A stretch of 31,315 bases of DNA from a virus. The notes under the pieces were generated by a model. That model was given only the letters and a program-made list of their open reading frames with translations, made no database searches and had not been told where the DNA came from. The DNA lies in the IMG/VR virus record IMGVR_UViG_3300025644_000172, positions 1 to 31,315 of that record. The stretch is one strand, 5' to 3'. Position numbers and translations under genes: made by a program. Positions 21,244 to 29,811 of the stretch are shown piece after piece. The first letter of the stretch is position 1; every line of letters begins with the position of its first letter.

Positions 21244-21708
21244 TTATATAAATTTATTTAACGTATTTTCCGTTTCTGTCGTTTCTGGTAGTGAACCATC
21301 AAATCGGTAATGATATGTAAGTGCATCTGCACAAACTATGGTTTTATCCAAAATATCTAATATTTCTTGTGTTGGGTGTGGTCCCTGTAATCGTTCTTTA
21401 CATAATTTTACGTTATCTTCCATAAGTTCTACACCGTATGTGGTTGAAAGTGCTTGTTCTAATGAACATTTACTACGTTCCATTTTTCGTATTACCACCT
21501 CTGATAAGAATTGTCCATCACCACAACTTGGGTCTAAGAATGTTTTTGTTTCATCTGTGAATACCTCTATTGGTAATTTATCTAACATTGTTTGTACCAA
21601 TGGTGTTGGTGTGAAAACTTCTGCGGTTTCTTTTACTCTAAGTTTATCACGTTCGATACCGCTCATGTAATCGAAATTTCTGGAATGGTTTATGTAATCA
21701 CATAACAT
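21244..21708 (-). CDS. Adenine-methylase-like SAM-binding fragment (154 aa)
   Basis: An ATG at 21708 overlaps the upstream stop (TAATG) and is preferred over one 18 bp further out. Present are ETAEVFTPTPLVQTML, the usual opening of HsdM/Eco57I-type methylases, then FLDPSCGDGQFLSEVV (strong motif I) and YGVELMEDN, then CADAL. The protein stops about 30 residues later, before any NPPY catalytic motif. Alone it should bind SAM but not methylate. The neighbour at 21708-22838 has NPPY but a weak motif I, so the two may complement each other or descend from a duplication. Confidence 0.78.
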   Translation of the reverse strand: MLCDYINHSRNFDYMSGIERDKLRVKETAEVFTPTPLVQTMLDKLPIEVFTDETKTFLDPSCGDGQFLSEVVIRKMERSKCSLEQALSTTYGVELMEDNVKLCKERLQGPHPTQEILDILDKTIVCADALTYHYRFDGSLPETTETENTLNKFI

Positions 21709-22838
21709 TATATGAATTCCTTCCAAAAGTCTTTTCTGAATAGTGCTATCACTTTACGATTATATTTATCACCAAAACTTTCTCGGAATCCCATAATGTT
21801 TTTAATAAAACGTTCATCTTTTAAAGCTTTATAAATATGTGGTAGTTTATCAGTATCATCTAAAATACCCGTACAGTCTTGTGTCATACCAAGTTCACCC
21901 ACATTGTCAATAAAAACTCCACAGTTTTTTCGTCCAAATATAACTTTTGGTATCCCAAAGTGTCCTTTCTTGTTTGTATTTGAATACCAAGTACATCCTA
22001 TTTCATCACTTGTATTTACATTCATAATACATGGGTATTTAAAATCAGCGGTTGGTTTATTTAACATTAAGTTTTCATTCTGTGTATGATATGAACAATC
22101 ATATAAAATATTTACTCTTTCTTCACCATCGTTAGCAACCAACGAAAGTACTTCTTCTATATTACATTTAGGAATAAATGACATTTCTGAAATATCAATA
22201 TTTACAATCGCTTCATCGATATCAACTATCTGTGTTAAAAAGTTATCATTTTTTGTTTTTCTTAAACAATACCAATCATAATCAGTATATGCTCCAAATG
22301 TTTCAAACCCTTTCCTGTAATTGTTTATATTAAGGTATTGCATTTGATACCCCCTCAAAATGTGTTGAATGTTTTTAAAAGTACCACTCACATTTCGCCA
22401 ACCACCTGGGTGTATTAAACTAATGTAACCATCATCTTTACATACATCAACTGATTTTTTTACAAAGTATGGCCAAATTGCTTTACTTTTTTTATTACCA
22501 TTCTTTAATTCATGATATGGTGGATTACCTATTATTACATCAAATTTCATATTTTCTGTGTTCTCTTTACTATAAATATCAAATGTTCCGATTAAATCAA
22601 GTCCATTGATATATGATAAGTACATAGAATTTTCAGAATATCCAAACACTCTTTTTTTGATATTTTTATCAGAATGTCCAAAAGTTCTTAGTTTTTCTAC
22701 TACTTGTTTTATAAATTGTCCACCTGCCATTTGTAAATCACAAAAGGTGGTGGTTTTACTTTCCCAAACATTATCTGGTATTTTGGATAACATTGGTGTG
22801 ATTATTTCATTTATTTCAAATTTTAATCTTGACAACAT
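21708..22838 (-). CDS. Eco57I/N6-adenine DNA methylase-like protein with NPPY (376 aa)
   Basis: Motif I region reads TFCDLQMAGGQFIKQVV, lacking the DPSCGxG glycines. Catalytic motif IV is FDVIIGNPPYHEL near residues 100-110, then GYISLIHPGGWRN. The C-terminal half (KVIFGRKNCGVFIDN, ILDDTDKLPHIYKAL) resembles target-recognition regions of type IIG/Eco57I methylases. Together with the SAM-binding fragment downstream and the helicase upstream, it resembles parts of a restriction-modification or modification-dependent system. It has a promoter copy at 22867-22898. Confidence 0.82.
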   Translation of the reverse strand: MLSRLKFEINEIITPMLSKIPDNVWESKTTTFCDLQMAGGQFIKQVVEKLRTFGHSDKNIKKRVFGYSENSMYLSYINGLDLIGTFDIYSKENTENMKFDVIIGNPPYHELKNGNKKSKAIWPYFVKKSVDVCKDDGYISLIHPGGWRNVSGTFKNIQHILRGYQMQYLNINNYRKGFETFGAYTDYDWYCLRKTKNDNFLTQIVDIDEAIVNIDISEMSFIPKCNIEEVLSLVANDGEERVNILYDCSYHTQNENLMLNKPTADFKYPCIMNVNTSDEIGCTWYSNTNKKGHFGIPKVIFGRKNCGVFIDNVGELGMTQDCTGILDDTDKLPHIYKALKDERFIKNIMGFRESFGDKYNRKVIALFRKDFWKEFI

Positions 22839-22866
22839 CTTTTAAATTTTAATCGTTTTATACTAT

Positions 22867-22898
22867 AAATATACGAAAAATAATCGAATTATCCTAAT
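22867..22898 (-). promoter_or_regulatory. Phage promoter motif, copy 5
   Basis: ATTAGG-N18-GTATATTTA on the minus strand. Its upstream half overlaps the last codons and stop of the helicase gene, so the methylase genes can be transcribed separately from the helicase. Confidence 0.7.
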
Positions 22899-25176
22899 TA
22901 TTATGTAATAAATTTACCCAATTAATGTTTATTTTTCCTTGAAAAAACAGTTCCTTTATGATGTCATAACTAACACCAAATTCTGAACTAATGATATCTT
23001 CCCAAGCTTGTTCTTCAAATACTCTAAAACAATCTTTAATGTTCTTTGCACCTAGTGGTTTTGCCGATTTTAACAGTATATCACTATTCTCATATATAGT
23101 CGTAAACATTTCACGTACTCGTTGTTGTTCTTTTAAGTGTACATTTGGTGGGGTACTTAAATTTTTACGTTTCTTATTTGTTTCGGGTTCTTTTGTTTTG
23201 CCCATTTTTGCTGATTCGCGTGGTTCATTTCTAACATAATCAATGTTACCATTTGCGAGTGCTGAAATCATTTCTGGTGATAAATTATGAATATCTGTTT
23301 TCATTCCCATTACCTTTGAAATCGTTTTTCTTTTCAACGCCTCGGTTATAAATGTATCAACATCAACTTTAATTGAACCATCATCAGTACAAGTGAATAT
23401 ATCAATAGAACCTAGTATTTTTTTCAATTCTGATTGAATATCTACCTCTGTTGATTTTTTTCCTTTTACCAAATTCAACGCGGTTTGGATAATCATTGTA
23501 TCGAATTTATCATCACGGTTTGAATCAAATGATAATGAATAAATTTTACCCATTTTATCATCAACTGAATCATCTGGAGTTAACGCTCTACTCATTTTTT
23601 GAATAGTAGCTCCATTTTGTCCTTTATCATACGCCAAATACAATTCATCTAATTTTGCTACCGAAAATGAACGTTGTCCTATTTTCGATGATAAAATTAA
23701 TATAGATTTATTTGGATTTTTGTACATCACCTCTTTAACATATTTCTCTGCTTTTTCTTGAGTGGTATGTTTACCATGTAATACCACTATTTCAAATTCA
23801 GGTAACGCTTGTTGTGAAATTTGTCCGATAACATCTAACATTTCTCTACGAGTACCATCAGGAAAAAACATCATACTAACTCGTCTGCCCTCAAATGGCG
23901 GTATGGTTTGTAAATCAACATTCAATGCTGGTAGATTGTGTTTTCCTTGAAATAATGATTGTAATACTCTGATATACCAACCCTTTGCTTTAATCGGGTG
24001 TTTAACGAATTTAGTCCAAGTTGGTAATGTTTTCATGACATCAGGTACTAGTCCTAATTTGATTGACTGATTAACCGATTCGATTAAATCCATTTGATAA
24101 CACAATACCGATGGATACGAAACATCACGTTTTATATCTTTGTTAAAGTGTGTTAATTTTAGTGGATTTGATTCTGATTTTTTATCTTGTTTTAATAAAT
24201 TAACTGCGATTGTTTTTTGAACTAACAATTCGAAATAGGTAACTGATAACATATAATCAATATCCCATTCAGATACCGCTCTATCAGCGTTAGTTCCAGT
24301 CATTAAAAATAGAATATCATCATCATCAATTGCATCCTTTAATGGTTGAACTTGGTTCTTTCTATGAGCACCAAAATCAGCTTCGTCCACAATTACAAGA
24401 CGTTGTACCTTTAATCCAAATAGAAAATCAATTCGTGATTGTCGTTTGCTTCCATTACAAAGTGAAAAATAAACAAATATTTTTTGTTTTTTTCGTAATG
24501 CCACTGAGATTTGTTCTTGATACGTATCATCATCACAATTAATGTGAACGATGTCTCGAAATTGTTCGAATGATGTAATATCACTTCTGAATGATGTGAA
24601 TACTGTTTTTACGTATGATGTTATAATTGTAATCGGAACATCAATCTCCATACTCAATGAGGATGATGCTATTGTTTTACCGATTCTAGCGGCTAATTCA
24701 CCTAAAAATCGTCGGTGTCCGTTGGCTATTGCAATTTTCAACTCAGCAACTATTTCATACTGAGCAGTTGATAATTTTACAATCGGTTTAATTTGAGTGG
24801 ATTTAGATACAATCGCATCAACTCTTAATTTTAAGTCAGTCCATGCTAATGAATGTACTTCACTCTGTTTTACAAATCCAATATCCTTCCGTATGTAATC
24901 ATCAATTTTACCATGTTTGTGAAATCGGTTTGCTTCCTTGGCAATGTCACTAACATCCCAAATAGCAACCATACGATATGAACCATCATCTACCAAATCT
25001 TTACGAGTCTGTGCTTGTTCTCGTATTCGTTGTTTACAACTTGTAGTTGGGTCGATACCGGCGAAAACCCATCTGTCACCGAATTTGGTTTCATTAGACC
25101 TCAATTTATCATACCAAGCGTAACAGAAAAATCGATCAGTATCACTTGGTAAATAATCTGTAATCACATTAGTCAT
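22894..25176 (-). CDS. Large superfamily-2 (DEAD-type) helicase with N-terminal extension (760 aa)
   Basis: The promoter at 25208-25239 leaves only 11 bp before the first ATG (25197), so I place the start at the Met at 25176 (MTNVITDYL). The first about 130 residues (FGDRWVFAGIDPTTSCKQRI, IWDVSDIAKEANRFHKHGKIDDYIRK) may be a degenerate GIY-YIG/T5orf172-like domain. The helicase core follows: Walker A ELAARIGKT, DEAD box LVIVDEADFGAH, motif III-like LFLMTGTNA, and helicase lobe 2 with ILILSSKIGQRS and IQKMSRALTP. Likely a DNA translocase. It is adjacent to two methylase-like genes. Confidence 0.82.
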   Translation of the reverse strand: MTNVITDYLPSDTDRFFCYAWYDKLRSNETKFGDRWVFAGIDPTTSCKQRIREQAQTRKDLVDDGSYRMVAIWDVSDIAKEANRFHKHGKIDDYIRKDIGFVKQSEVHSLAWTDLKLRVDAIVSKSTQIKPIVKLSTAQYEIVAELKIAIANGHRRFLGELAARIGKTIASSSLSMEIDVPITIITSYVKTVFTSFRSDITSFEQFRDIVHINCDDDTYQEQISVALRKKQKIFVYFSLCNGSKRQSRIDFLFGLKVQRLVIVDEADFGAHRKNQVQPLKDAIDDDDILFLMTGTNADRAVSEWDIDYMLSVTYFELLVQKTIAVNLLKQDKKSESNPLKLTHFNKDIKRDVSYPSVLCYQMDLIESVNQSIKLGLVPDVMKTLPTWTKFVKHPIKAKGWYIRVLQSLFQGKHNLPALNVDLQTIPPFEGRRVSMMFFPDGTRREMLDVIGQISQQALPEFEIVVLHGKHTTQEKAEKYVKEVMYKNPNKSILILSSKIGQRSFSVAKLDELYLAYDKGQNGATIQKMSRALTPDDSVDDKMGKIYSLSFDSNRDDKFDTMIIQTALNLVKGKKSTEVDIQSELKKILGSIDIFTCTDDGSIKVDVDTFITEALKRKTISKVMGMKTDIHNLSPEMISALANGNIDYVRNEPRESAKMGKTKEPETNKKRKNLSTPPNVHLKEQQRVREMFTTIYENSDILLKSAKPLGAKNIKDCFRVFEEQAWEDIISSEFGVSYDIIKELFFQGKININWVNLLHNN

Positions 25177-25207
25177 AGTTTTAAGTTTTATTATCAATAT
25201 CTACTAC

Positions 25208-25239
25208 TAAAGTACGACTTTTTTTCGAGACTTCCTAAT
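25208..25239 (-). promoter_or_regulatory. Phage promoter motif, copy 6
   Basis: ATTAGG-N18-GTACTTTAG on the minus strand; same spacing, with the -7-like half altered (TACTTTA). It drives the helicase gene and argues for the downstream ATG at 25176. Confidence 0.65.
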
Positions 25240-25249
25240 AAAACGTAAC

Positions 25250-25435
25250 TTATTTTAAGTGTTTCCAAATAAATTCTTTGGCAATATAATCCACGTTCCA
25301 CGTACTTATTTTGTAGTTGCGTGCGATTAATCGTTTAGAGAATCCTTGTTTTATTAATTTCTTAATCTCTATAACTTGGTCATCTGTTAATTTGGCATTC
25401 GGGTGGTTCTCACCACGTAACCTATTATCACTCAT
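25250..25435 (-). CDS. Stand-alone helix-turn-helix protein (61 aa)
   Basis: RGENHPNAKLTDDQVIEIKKLI, then GFSKRLIARNYKISTWNVDYIAKEFIWKHLK. This is the HTH module usually found at the end of phage HNH endonucleases (NHPNAKLT..QV.EI...L..G.S...IA..Y.VS.....I.....WKH). Here no HNH domain precedes it, so it is either a remnant of a homing gene or a small DNA-binding regulator. It is located between the small gene at 25447 and the helicase promoter. Confidence 0.72.
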   Translation of the reverse strand: MSDNRLRGENHPNAKLTDDQVIEIKKLIKQGFSKRLIARNYKISTWNVDYIAKEFIWKHLK

Positions 25436-25446
25436 GATAATATTTT

Positions 25447-25662
25447 TTATGTAATTTCAGCAGTTTTATTATATACACCACATACGGTCTCTACAAATAT
25501 TTTAGCTGATTCATCTGTGTTTCCTTCGAATTTCAGTATATCATCCTCTACATAAAACTTACCGATTTCCTTATTGTCATTATCAACATCGTGAAATTTA
25601 ATAAGAAAATGAGGTTCGGTATCACTCATTAATGTAAATGTGTTGTCTTTTGTTTCATTCAT
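25447..25662 (-). CDS. Small acidic hypothetical protein (71 aa)
   Basis: It opens MNETKDNTFTLMSDTEPHFL, then IKFHDVDNDNKEIGKFYVEDDILKFEGN and ESAKIFVETVCGVYNK. The alternating strand pattern resembles short phage proteins with an F..G..D.SA..F...V motif of unknown function. No signal peptide or metal motif. It stands between the GIY-YIG gene and the HTH gene. Confidence 0.65.
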   Translation of the reverse strand: MNETKDNTFTLMSDTEPHFLIKFHDVDNDNKEIGKFYVEDDILKFEGNTDESAKIFVETVCGVYNKTAEIT

Positions 25663-25691
25663 AACTTTACTTTCCTTTGTTTATATCAATT

Positions 25692-26405
25692 CTATGTTAC
25701 CTCACAAAATTTAAATGTCCATTCTTTGTATGGGCCTCTAACGTAATGTGTATTATTTTTACAATGTTCTCTCACCCGTTGTGGTGCAACCCCAAGTTTA
25801 TTAGAAACTTCAACGGCTGATTCGTAAACTGTACTTGTTCCTTCTAAATCAATAACCTCAATACTCCCCAACCATCTACCATTGTTTGATCCTTTTTTAC
25901 AATCACTCCAAATTTTTAATTTATCGGGGGTGTTTATAGCCACCTTTATACTTTTAGATAATTTATCACGGGCAATTGGATCACTCAATCTATTTTTTAC
26001 TAATTTACTCATATTTTGTTTATAGTCATCACTCTGTACTATTCGTAGATGTTTTGTTCGTGTAATTGAGTCATTCATTGGATTATTATTATCAATGTTA
26101 CGTCTGTGTAATTCACGTGTTAATTCTCTATTTGGATTATGAGTAAATGTGTCACCACCCTCGCCACCATTAGCTATATTGTAACAATCTGAATTTCGTG
26201 ATTTATTAATCCAATGAATTTCTCGATTATCTATATTGGATTCATTACAAATTTCTAATATTTCTTTTTTAAAATTTTCAATACCATATTTTAATATTGA
26301 TTGTTTTAATAATTTACCCGAACCCATGTAGTTTGGATTATTGTATTTATCCTTACCTACATAAAATCTACCGTTTACTAAATTAGTTGTTTTATATATT
26401 ATCAT
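25692..26405 (-). CDS. GIY-YIG endonuclease with NUMOD1-like C-terminus
   Basis: 237 aa. The GIY-YIG domain has IIYKTTNLVNGRFYVGKDKY (residues 2-21), NPNYMGSG, then EIHWINKSRNSDCYNIANGGEGG with the catalytic Glu. The C-terminal EVIDLEGTSTVYESAVEVSNKLGVAPQRVREHCKN is the NUMOD1-type DNA-binding helix-turn-helix seen in SegA-like phage endonucleases. Unusually for this window it has a strong Shine-Dalgarno-like AAAGGAGGTGA directly before the ATG. It follows the ribonucleotide reductase gene, a known target of homing endonucleases, although that gene is intact here. Confidence 0.88.
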   Translation of the reverse strand: MIIYKTTNLVNGRFYVGKDKYNNPNYMGSGKLLKQSILKYGIENFKKEILEICNESNIDNREIHWINKSRNSDCYNIANGGEGGDTFTHNPNRELTRELHRRNIDNNNPMNDSITRTKHLRIVQSDDYKQNMSKLVKNRLSDPIARDKLSKSIKVAINTPDKLKIWSDCKKGSNNGRWLGSIEVIDLEGTSTVYESAVEVSNKLGVAPQRVREHCKNNTHYVRGPYKEWTFKFCEVT

Positions 26406-26416
26406 TCACCTCCTTT
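26406..26416 (-). promoter_or_regulatory. Strong Shine-Dalgarno-like sequence before the GIY-YIG gene
   Basis: AAAGGAGGTGA on the minus strand abuts the ATG at 26405; GGAGG is only 3 nt from the start. Most genes here lack any SD, so this stands out. It may be left over from the gene's earlier host. Confidence 0.6.
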
Positions 26417-26479
26417 ATATATAAATATAAGAGTGTGAGATTTCTATATCATTTCACAGTAATTGATAATGAATCTAAA

Positions 26480-28360
26480 TTATTCCAATGTACATACACC
26501 ACCCGAACATGCAAGTTCTGCTGATAATTCAGTTGTATCTTCCGCTTCCACTACTTTGGTTAGGTCGATATTTTTAAGTTGTGAGTATAATTCTTCGTAT
26601 TCTTTTTTAGTAATATCCTCAAAAGGCATTTGCTTGTAAGTTCCACCATCGAAAGGAATTACGGATATACCGTTATAATGTCTTTTGTTTGTCCACATCC
26701 AATCACGTACCAAATCCCATTCATTATCTTTTACTGAAACTGTACATGATACGTTGTGGTGATTTTGTCCTTTTCTGTACCCATTATGTATCCAATTTTC
26801 GGATATAAACTTAACACGTTCCAATAGATCTATCGGTGATTCATGTCTTGTTATCGCTCCCTTTGGTGCTCGTTGTGGTACTGATATTACCGATTGTTGT
26901 TCTGGTCTGAAAAACTCATCCTCAATTAATTTTGGATGTCTTTTCTTTAGATACGGATAAATTGATTCATCTTTACCAATTCTCATTCGTCTTATGTAGT
27001 AATTATTATGCCATGCATGAATTCCACTACTCGTACCAAGTACCAAACTTGTTGTTCCAGCTGGTTTTACTGAAGTTGTTCGAGCCGCTGGGTTTATTCC
27101 AACAATCTCAGCAACACGTTTGTTTTCTTCGTTTACAATATGAGTAGCATTCACGTAATCCAATAATAAATTACCCTTTGATGCAATACCTGTCATACTA
27201 ACACCTAGTAAAGCATCTTTTTCAGTAGTTCGTGCCCATATATCACGTAGATAATGGAAATCAGTATACCCAGCCTGTAATGTACCAATGAAAGCGGCTG
27301 CTTTTGAACGTTCTTCAAAGTCCTCTTGATCTACAACACTACTCATGTTTATTTCAGTAAGGTTACAAAATTGATTAGGTCTTAATGATATCTCAGCACA
27401 AGGATTTGTACCCCAATCCATATCATTTGTAAAGTATATTCCAGGTTCACCTGCTCTACTTGCTTTCATTCGTTCCCATAAATGGTGGAACTTTGATTTA
27501 GTAATTTTATGTCTGAGTATTACAGCACTATTATTAGCTCTACCACGTTGTGGATTTCTAATGTACCAATCACCAATCTTACATGATAACATCGATGCAT
27601 CATTTATGTTGAATAATGCTATCATTGCTGCTCTACGGATACCACCTGCTAAAACAGCATCAGCGATATGACACATAATGTCATGTGCTTCGAGTGATGA
27701 TAAACTTGAATTATCATCCTTTTCACGTAACATACCCTCTAATTTGGTAAGAGCCAATCTAAGTGGTTCAGGACCAGGTGCTCTACCACCTGCTGTGATT
27801 AACAATGCACCCTTTTCTCGGATATCACTATAATCAAATTGAATATGTGAATTGATTTTACCTGTATATGATTTGAATAGTACCTTAACAGCATCAGCCC
27901 AACCTATAATACTATCTTGTATTACATATTTTCGTTTTCTATCATAATTGGGTTTGTGAATTTCCGGCAGGTTTTCGATGTGGTGTGTCTGTACACTATA
28001 ACCCACCCCTGTACCGCCTAACAGTAGAAACATAGTTTCAGAAAAACTATATATTGAATCTATTGGTAGGAATGCACAGTTGTAAATTCTTGAATTGTTT
28101 ATTTCAATAGGTCTACCACCGAATTGCATTGACCTCATTGAGGGTAATACTTTTTTAGTTAACACAAAGTCGTTATACACATCCTCGATTTCACCAGCTA
28201 TCATTGGATATTTTCGTACATGCATCTCTTTGTTTCTAGTCACTATTTCAAACCAATTCTCCCTACGGTTTTCCTTCTCTAAATGTCTAGCGTATTTGGT
28301 GTGTACCACAATATCACTAAGTATTTTTTTATCCAAATCTAATTGATTCGTTGTGTTCAT
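26480..28360 (-). CDS. nrdJ: Adenosylcobalamin-dependent (class II) ribonucleotide reductase
   Basis: 626 aa, compared with 739 for the Lactobacillus leichmannii enzyme. Redox and radical cysteines match by spacing: C95 (YNCAFLP), thiyl C321 with E323 in NPCAEI, C332 eleven residues later (QFCNLTEINMS), and the C-terminal shuttle pair C618 and C623 (ACSGGVC). GGTGVGYS and the KPAGTTSLVLGTSSGIH loop are also present. It reduces ribonucleotides to deoxyribonucleotides with B12 and does not depend on oxygen. It appears complete and uninterrupted. It lies downstream of the Hc1-like gene. Confidence 0.95.
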   Translation of the reverse strand: MNTTNQLDLDKKILSDIVVHTKYARHLEKENRRENWFEIVTRNKEMHVRKYPMIAGEIEDVYNDFVLTKKVLPSMRSMQFGGRPIEINNSRIYNCAFLPIDSIYSFSETMFLLLGGTGVGYSVQTHHIENLPEIHKPNYDRKRKYVIQDSIIGWADAVKVLFKSYTGKINSHIQFDYSDIREKGALLITAGGRAPGPEPLRLALTKLEGMLREKDDNSSLSSLEAHDIMCHIADAVLAGGIRRAAMIALFNINDASMLSCKIGDWYIRNPQRGRANNSAVILRHKITKSKFHHLWERMKASRAGEPGIYFTNDMDWGTNPCAEISLRPNQFCNLTEINMSSVVDQEDFEERSKAAAFIGTLQAGYTDFHYLRDIWARTTEKDALLGVSMTGIASKGNLLLDYVNATHIVNEENKRVAEIVGINPAARTTSVKPAGTTSLVLGTSSGIHAWHNNYYIRRMRIGKDESIYPYLKKRHPKLIEDEFFRPEQQSVISVPQRAPKGAITRHESPIDLLERVKFISENWIHNGYRKGQNHHNVSCTVSVKDNEWDLVRDWMWTNKRHYNGISVIPFDGGTYKQMPFEDITKKEYEELYSQLKNIDLTKVVEAEDTTELSAELACSGGVCTLE

Positions 28361-28387
28361 ATTATATTAATTGTTTTTTCATTTGAT

Positions 28388-28395
28388 TAAAGATA
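28388..28395 (-). promoter_or_regulatory. Candidate -7 element for the reductase gene
   Basis: TATCTTTA on the minus strand, 28 bp before the ATG, matches the -7-like half of the phage promoter. The ATTAGG half is absent at the expected distance, so this may be a host-type rather than phage-type promoter. No B12-riboswitch features were recognised in 28396-28498. Confidence 0.4.
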
Positions 28396-28498
28396 TTGTT
28401 GCATACTATTTAAGATCAGAGTGGTTATCTCATTCACACCATAACAAAAGCCGATGGTTAAATAGTTTAGTTAAGATTCTCGATTACGAGTATATACT

Positions 28499-28672
28499 TT
28501 ATTTAGATTCTGCTACCGATGCTTTACGGTAGTCCGTTATTAGTTTTTTCAATTCCCCAATAGCCTTACGTGCTTTTGTGTTTGAGGCTTTGGTTGTTTT
28601 ACTATGTTCTACTTCAAATTGATCAAATAATGTCTTAATTTGTTCAAATAATTCTCCTGATGTTTGTGTCAT
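28499..28672 (-). CDS. Histone H1/Hc1-like small protein (57 aa)
   Basis: MTQTSGELFEQIKTLFDQFEV, then ASNTKARKAIGELKKLITDYRKASVAESK. The KAxxTRARKAxxELKKLxxxxRK pattern is that of the bacterial histone H1-like Hc1 family, common in Bacteroidota and their phages. It is expected to bind DNA and may compact phage or host DNA. It starts 80 bp after the methyltransferase gene, an interval in which I see nothing else. It supports a Bacteroidota host. Confidence 0.8.
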   Translation of the reverse strand: MTQTSGELFEQIKTLFDQFEVEHSKTTKASNTKARKAIGELKKLITDYRKASVAESK

Positions 28673-28752
28673 AATTTAGTCTTGATTTTCTATTAATTTC
28701 TTATTGGTGAATATAACTATTGTTTATTTAAAAATGTATGTACTTCTAACTG

Positions 28753-29811
28753 TTAATTTTTGGTGAAAATGAATATTGGTTCTAATTTTAACCCTTTACC
28801 CGCAACACTAGATAGTGTTAGATAAATAGTATCTTTTAATTTAAATCCAGTTTTTTCCGATATTTCTTTTGTTCGTTCTTCTATGTTCTTATGTTTCGTA
28901 GTATTTGCTATGTTTAATATCATATGACCACCTTTACGTAATCCATGATAACAATTATTAATTGTATCTGTTAAAAACCCATTCAGCCACAAATCCTCTG
29001 ATGGATATTTCAAATATGATTGAGTTGGTTCATCTGAATACTTCTCAGTATCAAAATATGGTGGTGATGTGAATATCAAATCAACACTTTCATGTTTTGG
29101 TTTAAATATCTCTGAACCTAAGTTGTGAAATTCAACGTGTTTATCGTGTAAATTCAAATCTTTGTTGAGTTTAACAAGACCATCATATGTTTTAGTAGAT
29201 GGATCAGTACCGATATAAGTCTTACAATTACTTGATAAAAATCCTAGTAATCGTCCACCCCAACCCATACTTGGGTCATATATTACACCGTTATTACCAT
29301 ATGTATTATATAGATATTTAGCAACCGTTGGTCTAAAATTACTCACCGTTTGGTTTCCACCATATATCTTAAAATTCTGTCGTAATCTGTTTAGTGTGAA
29401 CTTACCATTACCATGTTTCAGTTGCCATACCCACGTTTTTCTAATAATTTCTTTTAATTTTTCATCACTATTCCAGTACTCTATTGGTGTCATTTTACTT
29501 GATCCACACCGAACATCCACCCAATGCGGAAAGTACGACCAGGCCGTTGATAAACCATGCATAGTCTGTTCTAGTCTGTTATCAATTAGTAGTGTATTCT
29601 CATCAAAGTTGATTAACGATTTTATATCCTTAACTCGTTGATAATGAGGGACATCATAGTGTGGAAATCCATGTTTACGGAAGTACTTAAATATTACGTG
29701 TAAAGCATGTTTTGTATCCTTAACTCTTAATATATCATTAGTTATCTTACGATATTCCACGTCAAGTTCATCACAGTCAATGAATTTATTTAAGATATTA
29801 TATTCTATCAT
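28753..29811 (-). CDS. SPPYF-type DNA amino-methyltransferase, paralogue C (352 aa)
   Basis: The core is the same as in paralogues A and B: NFRPTVAKYLYNTYG, YDPSMGWGGRLLGF (motif I), YIGTDPSTKTYDG, LIFTSPPYFDTEKYSDEPTQS (motif IV), GGHMILNIANT, EPIFIFTKN. The N-terminal about 150 residues (YNILNKFIDCDELDVEYRK..., HGFPHYDVPHYQRVKD) are distinct. It starts in an ATGA overlap with the C-terminal piece of the split edge methyltransferase, so two different methyltransferase genes are co-transcribed here. Confidence 0.85.
   Translation of the reverse strand: MIEYNILNKFIDCDELDVEYRKITNDILRVKDTKHALHVIFKYFRKHGFPHYDVPHYQRVKDIKSLINFDENTLLIDNRLEQTMHGLSTAWSYFPHWVDVRCGSSKMTPIEYWNSDEKLKEIIRKTWVWQLKHGNGKFTLNRLRQNFKIYGGNQTVSNFRPTVAKYLYNTYGNNGVIYDPSMGWGGRLLGFLSSNCKTYIGTDPSTKTYDGLVKLNKDLNLHDKHVEFHNLGSEIFKPKHESVDLIFTSPPYFDTEKYSDEPTQSYLKYPSEDLWLNGFLTDTINNCYHGLRKGGHMILNIANTTKHKNIEERTKEISEKTGFKLKDTIYLTLSSVAGKGLKLEPIFIFTKN

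Noticed and set aside
28396-28498. tRNA gene or B12 riboswitch before the reductase
   Set aside because: There is a small CTCG-TAAT-CGAG hairpin, but no acceptor/T-arm pattern and no cobalamin-box sequence was recognised.
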